Shown here piece by piece: positions 54,801-64,000 of a DNA stretch of 64,000 nt. The notes beneath the pieces were generated by a model, which saw nothing but the letters and a program-made list of their open reading frames with translations, was not told the origin of the DNA and ran no database searches. Both the position numbers and the translations under genes were made by a program. The DNA is taken from NCBI RefSeq assembly GCF_027942865.1, contig NC_134521.1, forward strand, positions 21,888,449-21,952,448. Reading direction: 5' to 3'. The DNA comes from Odontesthes bonariensis. Taxonomy: Eukaryota > Chordata > Actinopteri > Atheriniformes > Atherinopsidae. The stretch's first letter is position 1; every line of letters begins with the position of its first letter.

Positions 54801-57096
54801 GCTCCCGTTTTCTGGCGACAGATTGCCATGTTTACTCTACCACATGATGCCATTAAAACCTGTTACTGTGATCTCAGACACTAGGATGGAATTAATTATT
54901 GACTAATGACAGCAAACGTGTCTGTGAGGGCGATGGAGGGAATCTTGGAGGGCTTCCTTCCCTGCTGGCTTTACTCTTGCTGAAGATGAGCAGAAAGTTA
55001 CGCAGTGGGTTTGGGCTTGTCTGCCAACAACAGGTCGTTTGATATCGGGATCCTGTAATCGGCATCAAATAAATTTTTTGTCGTGTGGGTATCAGATATA
55101 TTCTGAAAGAAGCGAGGGCTCAAAAGCTTTTCGGCCACCGTGAATGATTGCTGTTTTCCTCACCAAGGTCATTTTATGTTTTACATTATAAGAAAAGCTG
55201 CCCGTAACATTGAACAAAAACCTGAACATCTGAAAACACCCAAAATGTTTAGAGCAAATAATCAGATGTGAATTTTGAGATTTGTTTCTTAAAAAATGAC
55301 CGTGATCTGACATATTTACTAGCTTTAGTTGATGTCCACGTTTGTCATTTCATGTAGATGTAGGAATGACATGCTCTGGGATTTTGTATTATCTCAGTAA
55401 AGATGGCTAATTATTCTACACTAAAAGTGAAATGGCATCAACAATCATGTCACTGAATATATGTGTATTTGTCAGAGCCATTGGTAATGGGTTATGTGCA
55501 CAAAAACAAGCTTAATCTCAATGGAACATGAGAGGCATATTAATGCAATAAGCAGAAGAGCAAACATGTGGGCTGTGAAATTCCCTTATGTCACAGTGCC
55601 ATGTTCATTCACGTCTTAGTCTAATGAGTGCATTACTGAGGCAACAGGTTGGTCTCCGTCCACCTCCATCCTCTGTCTCCACCACACCGGTCAAGCCTCC
55701 GCATTCGACACCCTCCACAAGGCATAAAATGTGACATGGCGACAGATACCGCGGCTGTGGCGACTGCCATCGAAAAATCTGTCTCATGCCGCGCTTGACA
55801 AAACGCAAAAGAAATCTCATCATACCAAAATGGATAGTGGCTTCTTACATCTTTGCCCGCTCCACTGATGTCACCCTTTTGGCAGCTAAAAAGGATCAAA
55901 CATGACGTCATTGCATCCAAATCAGCATGCAGAGGAGATTATTTGTATCAGTGATTCAATACAAGTATGCACCTGTACCAAGTGTTTCAATGATGTCATC
56001 AAGATGATATTTGGAAATGATCCCAGCTGCCGTACGTCTGTGAAAATGAAACTTCCATGCGTTGATGTCAGGTTATTTAATTATTTTTTGTTACATGCTC
56101 CATATGTGGTTGATTGCTTTTTCTCAGATTACACACTCAATGTGATCAGGGTTTTCTTGGACGGACACTTTACCCACTTTGGTGTTGATTAATTCTTAAT
56201 TGAGGTTGTAGCAGAAAGCTCTTGCCCTTGTTCCGCTGCAAATTCTTCAAACTGACATGCTGTCAATCACGACTGCTGCAAGCCACATTAAATCACAGAA
56301 GCCCCGTCCAAAATGGAGGAGATTTAGAACATTTTGGCTGTATACCCTTTGAGCAAATCTGCAGGATTGATTCCCATATGTTCTCCGCATGTCTGTTAAT
56401 TACGAAGGATAATTCCGTATTGGCATTCATGAACCTCTTGGATTATGAGTTCACATGTTTGTCTCGTCATCTGAGTGTAACTTTGCTTCTCAGGACACAT
56501 TTCTACACTCAGATTAATAGATTAATTCTATGTTCCTCTGATTCATGTGTAGAGGAGGATTACTAACACTGAGCTTGGCTGGGTGTTTATTCAGAGGTTG
56601 CTTAAACTCCTTGAAAATGGTTAAAATTAGACCTCTGCAAACTGGAAAGGAGGTCATCATTTATTCCACAAGAAATCTGGGACAGGACACAGACTATGCC
56701 ACCAATCTCTAATAGATTGTGAAGGTACTTAAAGCTACAAAATTGTCAAGCTCAGAATGCTAAATCTCCATTAAAAACACATTCCCTTCACCAGAAGAAT
56801 GTAGATACATGATTCTAATTACCTTCTTCCATTGTGATTTTCTTTGCTTGTAGAAGGTATTGGGGGTTGAGCATATGTATATTCTGCATTACGATGTGTG
56901 GAGCTGCTGTACATAATGTGGCCTTTCCCCACTTTTTGTGTTTCTCCCCCAGAGGAGGGCGAGTACTTCCTGAAGGTGCTGATCCCCAGCTATGCAGCTG
57001 GCTCTATAATTGGCAAGGGTGGCCAGACCATCGTACAACTGCAGAAAGAGACGGGTGCCACCATTAAGCTGTCCAAATCCAAAGACTTCTACCCAG
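48889..57096 (+). CDS. nova2: Nova KH-domain RNA-binding splicing regulator, first two coding exons, 3'-partial
   Basis: Exon 48889-49075 starts with three in-frame ATGs and encodes a glycine-rich leader, then [15 protein letters not shown] and the conserved [10 protein letters not shown] and TKRTNTG. Exon 56953-57096 encodes [20 protein letters not shown] plus the KH1 GxxG loop (IIGKGGQ) and ends [11 protein letters not shown] at phase 1. The remaining KH1, KH2 and KH3 exons lie past the window. Nova proteins bind YCAY clusters in neuronal pre-mRNA and steer alternative splicing in the nucleus. EEGEYFLKV and RPLETP match NOVA2 better than NOVA1 (EDGQYFLKV, RPLEAP, as I recall), and the linkage to crx and kptn agrees. 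The leader of about 35 residues before DSRKRP is longer than in human NOVA2. Confidence 0.85.
49076..51159. other. nova2 intron 1, left part, no feature seen
   Basis: The long 7.9-kb intron is typical of Nova genes. No repeat or exon was recognised here. Confidence 0.5.
51160..51450 (+). repeat. diverged teleost interspersed repeat
   Basis: AATTGTCTATCAACTCAATA, ATGTCTTTGGACTCTGGAAG and AACCCACTCAAGAACGTGCC follow the same order as the better copy beginning at 51525. Confidence 0.5.
51525..51855 (+). repeat. teleost interspersed repeat (LINE/SINE-derived)
   Basis: It opens CATCCATCCATTTTCTGTAC, then GGTCACCAGTCTATTGCAGG and GAGAACCCACAAACATCCC. It ends with a GCGACGGTGCTAACAACCAC-type and CACCGTGCAGCCC motif, a well-known fish repeat layout. 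Class is uncertain. Confidence 0.65.
51955..52215. repeat. imperfect direct repeat pair
   Basis: Two roughly 125-base stretches share GGTCGCGTTATAAAAAGAATG / GGCTGCGTTGTAAAAAAGAATG and AACCCCACCCAAGTG / AAGCCTAACCAAG-type words. They may be two units of an unclassified repeat. Confidence 0.4.
52490..52612 (+). repeat. fragment of the same interspersed repeat family
   Basis: GGTGACCTGTCCATG, CATCCTGCCTCTCACCCC, GATAGGCTTCAGCCCCCC and GCGGGTATAGAAAATGGACG are the usual 3' part of the repeat seen at 47.4 and 51.5 kb. Confidence 0.6.
52613..56952. other. nova2 intron 1, right part, no gene seen
   Basis: There is a long T run at 53110-53129. No splice-supported exon or confident repeat was found. 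The higher-GC stretch around 53.6-54.5 kb could hold conserved non-coding elements, which only alignment could show. Confidence 0.45.
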
Positions 57097-57149
57097 GTGA
57101 GAATGGACACTCATTAAATCAAATTGACTAACAAAGAAAAGGCTCATAA

Positions 57150-58295
57150 AAGGGAATGTGCAAAAGTCTTGAGTCAGCCCTCAGTTCTTCAGATTTTCTT
57201 GTAATTTTTTGAAGTGGTCTTGAGCAGTAGTTCTCCAGGCTCTCTGAAGATATTTCAAAGTTTTCTCTGGACACTGGCTTTCCTTTTTTATTCATTTTCA
57301 GTCCAGTTCTTGTGCCTGACCATTTTCAGAGGAATGTGTGTTTTATGTTTGTTAAGCCCCTCAACACTGAATCATTCAAGCCTAAAAAGGCTCCCAACTC
57401 AAGGGACCAACCAGTGTTGTGTCCACACATAAAAGACTACTTGGCAAAGAACCAATTTTGAATTGTATCTTTAGGCGCTTTGTTACTAGCAGCATGTCAC
57501 AAAGACGCATAATTTGTTCTAATTTCTTTAGTCGTCTCTACAAAAAATGCCAAAGTTAACGTGACTTCATTGGCGCAAAATAGTATTTTTGCATCAACAA
57601 GGTGATTCCCAAAGAGGTATCAGCTCAATTTTGCATATCTCAGCAGGGTATGCAGTGTGTCAGAAATTATTTTATAGGAAAATGGAAAAGTGGAGTATAA
57701 AAGAAGAAGTGTCAGGCCTAAAAAAAACTATCTACAGTAATGAACAGTATCCAAAAGGGATGTCCATAAGAAAGAGGGGAAAAAAATCCTGACACAGGAC
57801 CTGAGAGATGCATCTAGACCTTCAGTTGATCCATCTACTGTTGGTCCAAGCCTCATCAGAAATGGTCTCCATGGAAGGATGGCTGTCAGGAAGCCATTCT
57901 TAAGGAAGGGAAACGGGGAGAAAAGGCTGAAAATCTTCAAATTGGACTGAAAATCAGTGGCAACAGGTCTTATGGAGGGATGAATCTTCCTCAGAGCCCG
58001 AACCTCAACATTATTGAAGCAGTGTGGGATCATCCTGACAGAGAACGGAACAAAAGGCAACCGACATCCAAAGAAGAGCTTTGGGATGTCCTTCAAGAAG
58101 CCTGGAGAACTATTCCTGAAGACTACTTAAAGAAATGATGTGTTGAAGAATAAAGGTGCTCATAGCTAATATTGATTGTCAAGCTTGTTAGAATTGTACA
58201 AACTCTGTTTCCTAATATACTGTACTTACATTTATGTTTTCACATGTTTAAAAAAAAAATCAAAGCACCTATTTCCAGTGTCCCTGGCAATATAT
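57150..58295 (+). mobile_element. Tc1-like inverted-repeat element (fifth, most complete copy)
   Basis: It starts near GTGCAAAAGTCTTGAGTCAG, has an inverted first arm to about 57440, and from 57720 carries a decayed transposase tail. This shows PNLNIIEAVWDHPDRERNK, then QPTSKEELWDVLQEAW and RTIPEDYLKK. It matches the copies at 4.9-5.9 and 7.7-8.2 kb. It lies in nova2 intron 2, just past the donor at 57097. Confidence 0.7.
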
Positions 58296-61200
58296 ATAGA
58301 ATTGAGCAGTCGTCTTTTGCACCATACCATACATGAGAGGAGTCATCTCCCTCATCAGCCAGCTGAATGAATGATTGATGCCTTGGTCAAATACATCATT
58401 TAATATTGCCTCATCATTTAGCTTCTCAGGAAAAATTTCCGGCCATTTTAATCATGCAGTGGTCATAAACACTGAATTTAATCATCCTCATATCCTTGAG
58501 AGACTGAACATGGATGTAAACGTTGACTGACTGCTGTCAGATGTTGCAGTAAAGTCTTCCTGATTATTTATTTGCCTTCTCGCCGGTGTTAATGCTTTTA
58601 GCAACACAAAAAGAAGGTGCTTGCAGACAGTAGGATATGTATAACATACAACAGATGGTAGATATTACTTTGTGACATGTGCCCCAATCATCAGGGTTCC
58701 AGGACGCCCAGCAATTTCACATCAAGGTATTCACACCAATACAAAAGCTGCATCACATTAGTGGAAAATCCAAAGATTTTTGAAGGGCTGCCTTTTAACA
58801 CCTTTATCCCATGAAAAAGAAGCTGCGCAAGTTCTGTGGTGCAGAGGACTTACAGGCGTACATCCAAAATATTAATTGTACTGGGGAGTGTCACTCAAAG
58901 CTGGTGTCAGGAAGAGAAAGATGCTCATGCAGCTGAGTGACCCCTTTCATATGGAGGTAATAGATGAACCATCTTATCCTCCAAACATAAAACGGCTGAG
59001 TCGTAGGGAAGCCTGGCTGATTGTCCTTCATGCCTCAGAGGAGGCTCCAACCTGCTGAAAATAACAGGTGCTGAGCGTCTCGCTGCTTATTAGGTCCAGA
59101 TGTTCTCTGCGATAACTGATCCAGGCAAATAACCCCTCACGTCGTCGTAGACTTTTTACATTATGTATATTTAGAACATAAAACAACCTCTGAAGATCAG
59201 AACTAGGTGGTAGTAATTTGTGTCGCAGGATATGAATTTGAGAAATACTCCGGATGTTTTCAAATGATAGAGTTCCCTGACTGCTTTGAGCACTTAACAC
59301 TGTACTTCTGTAAAGGGAGAATGACGCTGTTATTCGAGAAAGCAATTTCCTTTGTAATGACTGCTGTGAGTAGAGAATCTGTCCTGTGACCTCTGCAGTA
59401 TCAGCAGGAAAATAAAACATATTGCTCTACCTATAGGAAAAATTCGCTACACGTTTTGAATTCAGCTTGTTCTTCGAGCTGTTACATGTGATATATTGGA
59501 CTGCCTGAACCATGGCAAAGATTTACTGAGAGCTGGGGGAAAGGAAAAGGAGGATGTGCAAATATTTTTCCTGTACTTTGTCTTCCACTATGTTTCTTAT
59601 GAGCATGTTCGAACGGCACAGCTTGAGATTCTGCACACAGGAAGTCAGCTATGGTTGAGGGAATGACTTGTAGCTGCTGAACTAATAAAAGGAGTACTAT
59701 GTATCCTAATTTCTTACTTTAGATTGTGGATGTGTTCGTGGTCCACCACCTGCTCTGCCCTTCCCCCTACTCATTATCGTGATGAGTGAGAAGAGGAGTT
59801 CAGGGAAAGGGTGCTGGCAAGAATTTGATTGGACAGTTGTTCTGTCCCACACAAGTGAAACGACTGCATGAAACGACTGCTACTCTATGTTAAACAACTG
59901 CTGAGGGTACCGCTTTTGGAGGTGTCAGTGGAGGCTAAACTAAAGCTGTTTTAACGGTGCATGTAAAGCATATTAGCTTTAGCTTCCTTTTAGTGTTGAA
60001 TCGGCTGCAATTCGGGTTAATCTAGCATGCTAACACCATACACAGTTCACGCTCTTATCTGTCATCCAGCGGTAGACCGAGCTCACTCATGATAGCAAGA
60101 CAAATCAAAGGACAACAACCAATTCAGCCATTTTCCTCTGCATTCTCCCCGCGATGGTTCAGTCCAAGAATCCCAACCCCCTCACATCACCCATCCGTCA
60201 CAGGGAGAAATGAAAGCATGAATTCAAAGTCTTAATGGGGACCTGTGCAACTGAGTCCCGTTGTGACTGAGATGGATGAGTGGTAGTGAAGGGTGTGGAT
60301 GATGCATGATTGTATGAGAATGAGGGGACAGGGGGGCAGGCCCAGAAATAGCCTCTTTCAATCTCTCTCTGTGGACATGACCCCTCTCCCAGCTGTACTC
60401 AAGCTGCTCTAACACACGCCAAGTTTCCTCTTTCCTCCTCCCCACTCATTGTTTTGCTCAGATTTGATTCCTGGTAGTTAGGAGAGTTTGAGCCAGATAA
60501 GATGACATCATACCTCCTTTAAATTTTTTTTGCGTGCTTGCTTCCTACACATAGGTGCCGACTTTGATTTGTTTTTATGTGGCTGGAGCTCGTCTTAACC
60601 GTTCCATTGCCAAGTTACTGGAGACGCTGTAAATGCTGCTTGCTATGCATTCACCCACTTGCAACCTGCATTTTGCACACGCCTACATACAACTACATAC
60701 TCCTACTTACACACATCCACATATTTAAGCAGCTGCAGTGAGAGCTGTGGGAGTTCAATTTGAGCTTAAACTTAGAAACAAAACTTTGCTTCATGTAGCT
60801 TGCCACCAGCCAAGTGTTTGTATTGAGTTACTTTGTTCAGCACAAACAGATGAAGTTGTTGTAACGTCATAGAAACACAGAGTGTAAGCGTTCCATAATC
60901 TGTTCATAAGATATCAGTCACATCTGTGACCTTAGGCCAATGAACACCACTACTCCACAGGGCATAAGGTGGGGGTATTTCCTTCAGAGATGACAGGAAA
61001 CTGTACTTTGATTGTATCACCATATGTAGCATTTATTGTGGCTCCCTTTTGGACAGTATCAGCTCTGTCTTGGATGACATCATAGATGGGGATTTCAGAC
61101 CAACTGAAACAAGAGCTTTTACTTCCCCACATCTTAATCTGTGCCTCCAGTGAATAACAGTCCAACTTAGATCAGAAACAGTTGTTACAGTGTAGTTCTC

Positions 61201-61349
61201 TCGTATTGTTCTGCTTTATGATGCCAAAATGTTGTTTTAAAGAGCAAGACTCTCTGCTGACCTGATCTGCAACCAAGACATTTCCAATACACAGCAAGTA
61301 AATAGCTGCTGCAGGTTTTTTTTTTTTGTGATTGGCAAAGGTCAGTTGA
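58296..61349. other. nova2 intron 2, middle part
   Basis: No gene or confident repeat was recognised. A 71-codon minus-strand frame (61165-60950) is noted separately as unexplained. Confidence 0.45.
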
Positions 61350-61470
61350 TTAAAGGGGCACTCCACCAGTTTCAGATACAGTGCTCCAATCAAAGTCATC
61401 ACATTAGAGTCAACTCTGCTCCTTCAGAATCCAGATCTATCACCACAGGCACCCTGCCGGGTTGTGTCAG
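61350..61470. mobile_element. single-ended TTAA MITE fragment
   Basis: TTAAAGGGGCACTCCACCAG resembles the terminus of common fish TTAA-type MITEs. No matching inverted end was found. Confidence 0.35.
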
Positions 61471-61569
61471 CTCTCTAGTTCTTTTCTATAAGACTAAATA
61501 ACGCTACACACAAACAAGGCCACAAATAGCCATCACAGGGACTTTCTTTTTACATTTTCTGATGACACC

Positions 61570-62060
61570 ACCATCCACCAGCTTATGTCTTAGAGATAGA
61601 AAACATGGCACACATTGATTTTGGTCTGCTCGTATAAATATCTCGGCATCCATTAGGATAACACCTTCAGCTGGAGGGTCCCTGTTGAAGGTTTGTGTTC
61701 TCGCCAACAACAGAGACTGCGTTTTTCACGTTGACTCGGAGTGCATGCTGTGGATCAGAGGATTATATTTTTATTTTACCACTTCGTATTAGAGAGCTTA
61801 GTCAGATATGAGATGTCAGCATAGTTTGGCAATCTCACTGTGCAGCTAAAAACCAAGCTTGCTCATCTGGTACACTCCACCATAAAGGTGTTAGGGAGGA
61901 CTGAATACAAGTCCCTACACTCAATTTATGAGCAATCCGTTCCCAAACAAGCTCGGAGGATATTGACTAACCCATCACATATCCTCTACACAGACCATAA
62001 GCTTTTGGCCTCTGTGTGTCCTTTGTTCCTACCTCTACTAAACTTTAAAACAAATCTGTG
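61570..62060 (+). pseudogene. non-LTR retrotransposon (LINE) C-terminal remnant
   Basis: In shifting frames it reads CSYKYLGIH, then DNTFSWRVPVEGLCSRQQQ, then SLVRYEMSAWFGNLTVQLK and HSIYEQSVPKQARRILTNPS. This is the post-catalytic part of an L2/Rex1-type reverse transcriptase (the YKYLGIHLD block). A stop follows YKYLGIH and frameshifts are present. The catalytic domain is absent. Confidence 0.65.
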
Positions 62061-64000
62061 TGAGGCTGAAATGGCTGTGAAATATTTCATTGGTGTTTGA
62101 ATACAGGGCATTTGTTGTTGTTTTTTTAAACCTGGACCTTATTTCTGGCATAAAATACGTTCATCTACTCCCCAATAACGGTTTGGTGAAAGTCGGCATC
62201 CTTTGGAAGATATTTAGATTACTCGAGATCCGCGTGTATCCATATAACGGGAGTGAACAGGGTATAGACAATACAGCCTCTAAATAAGTCATTATCTGTC
62301 TTTATTTCACCAATACTTTAAGCCGAACGAATGAATGAACGTGTAACTATTGCACTGTTAGTTCAGAGCTGCCGTGTTGTTGTTATTTTGGGCTATCGAG
62401 GGGCTTATGTGGGCTTTCTACTTGGATGACGTCATCGACACGCCCCGCTGCAGCACGGGGCTTCCAAACTTAAAGTTAGGATGTCTTTGACTCTGTTGCT
62501 GTAGCTATTTTTTGGTTTTTAGTATAGTTTTCACTATTTAATGTTGGTATGCTCCACCTGATGGTTACTTGTTATCAGCAGCTGTGCAAGTAGAGGTAGA
62601 TATTCTTATGTTTTGAATATGATCTGCTTTTAGGAGGAATAGAACAGATCCAGTCATTAAATAAAGGGCTCTGCTGTCCAAACCTTCTTGCTTCACAAAA
62701 ACGCTCGCAAAAGCACGATTTGAGTTGAGACAATTCAAACCACACTAATTTGACACGTCACACATCTTGGGGGTGTAATTTTTGTGATCAAACAACAAAA
62801 TGCTGGAGAAAGAAAAGCAGCGAGCAGACCAACATCCTCAAAGAGGACTCAGAGCTGTGGAGACATGAATCACCTCTTTCAGTCAGAACTTTCACACTAA
62901 AAATCTGAGCATAACACAGGTTGCTGAAATTTGTTGGTTAAGCCTTTTGCCTTGAGTTGAATTTGCAGAATTTGTGTCCAAGGGAGAATCGTGACTCAGA
63001 TTGTGGATCATGATTCTTCATCAGAAGGAGATGTTTTGGTGGTCATATCGCCCACGTCCAAATGCTAGTCAGTTTTGGTGGTCACATCTCCAGAGACTAT
63101 CTATGTGATAGTACTGCGATTTTATTTAGTATTTCCAACATAACTTTCGCATTACCTAATTTATTCTGTGTGTTCTTTATTTACCTTTTTTTTTGCTTCT
63201 CTTATCCACTGCAGAACGAGTCACTGTCTCACTGCAATATTAGATTCTTGTAATCTTTTTTGCTGATGTAATTTGAGTACTATTAGACTAACAGTGTAAT
63301 TCAAACCAGTTTTGCATGCTTGCAGTGACTTGTTCTTTGCAAACAAACTAAATTACCGATTGCCTTTTAATAACTGCAAGCTCTATTGCAAATCCATGCT
63401 TTATGCAGCTACCAGCTAATATACACTGTCTCTACTGTTGGCAGTGCATTTGTTTAGATGAATGTTCAATGTCACCATTTTGAAAACAACACAAAACACA
63501 TGTCAATGAGAATCAGTACAGTTACTTGATACAATATAGTAAAATATATATATTTTAATTTGGTCATTTTTGATCGCGTTGCACAAGATCCATTTAGCCA
63601 TCACCACCTTCAAAAATTGAACAAATAACCGTGCACAAATATGACAAATTGAAGTTAATTTCTTTTAAGTTCTTATCAAATAAATTCACACGATGCTGAC
63701 TTAGCCCATCCAGTGGCAGGTAAATTTGTCTAAATGTCAGAGTATTTGCTTTTTTACATGGTTGGCATTGGATAAGATCAGCAGGAGGGAAACTCTGCTC
63801 TGCTGTGATTGCTGGTTAGTGTTGGAGTATAATGCATAGGCTGTACATAAAGATGGACTGTCACCACACCTCAGATCTTAAGTGCAATTACCACAGATCT
63901 TTGCTAGGCAATGGTTAATTTATTTTCAACATATTTTGAAATTAGTCAAAGCGAAGAATTATGTTATCAGTTAAATTTACTCCTTTTGATCTGTGTGCTT
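62061..64000. other. nova2 intron 2, right part, no feature seen
   Basis: AT-rich sequence without exon-like segments. The next Nova exon is not in the window. Confidence 0.5.

Overview
The window is nuclear DNA of a ray-finned fish. It holds five vertebrate genes with GT-AG introns, teleost-type retroelements and DNA transposons, and many dinucleotide microsatellites. Species cannot be fixed from the sequence; a percomorph-like teleost is the best guess. There is no operon, CRISPR array, rRNA gene or convincing tRNA gene.

Layout: (1) About 1.0-17.8 kb, plus strand: the 3' two-thirds of arhgap32 (RhoGAP p250GAP/RICS), covering the RhoGAP domain, the long disordered tail and the 3' UTR; PX and SH3 exons lie upstream of the window. 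(2) 19.6-23.4 kb, plus strand: a complete replication-independent histone H3.3 gene with introns, plus a promoter-like block of CCAAT and GC boxes in its first intron. (3) 26.3-29.5 kb, minus strand: a complete three-exon Otx-class homeobox gene of the crx/otx5 type, with clusters of the motif GGATTA (the binding site of OTX/CRX proteins) downstream and upstream. (4) 29.8-41.5 kb: a gene desert with a SINE, a nearly full-length but decayed Rex3/RTE-like LINE with a perfect 13-bp target duplication, a TTAA-flanked MITE, a dead Tc1 transposase and a second 5'-truncated Rex3-like copy. (5) 41.5-46.9 kb, plus strand: complete kptn (kaptin) in 12 coding exons. (6) 48.9 kb to the window end, plus strand: the first two recognisable coding exons of a Nova KH-domain splicing factor, best matched to nova2, separated by a 7.9-kb intron; the rest lies beyond the window.

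The genes do not form a pathway. crx, kptn and nova2 are recalled as residents of human 19q13.3, which supports these calls by synteny, whereas arhgap32 is recalled on human 11q24, so the arhgap32 junction looks like a lineage rearrangement. Main items for a second look: a TTAA-flanked element carrying a RecQ-type helicase fragment (3943-4893), the GGATTA cluster beside crx (25.3-26.6 kb), the CCAAT array in the H3.3 intron (20.2 kb), and the decayed yet cleanly bounded LINE (32670-36028).
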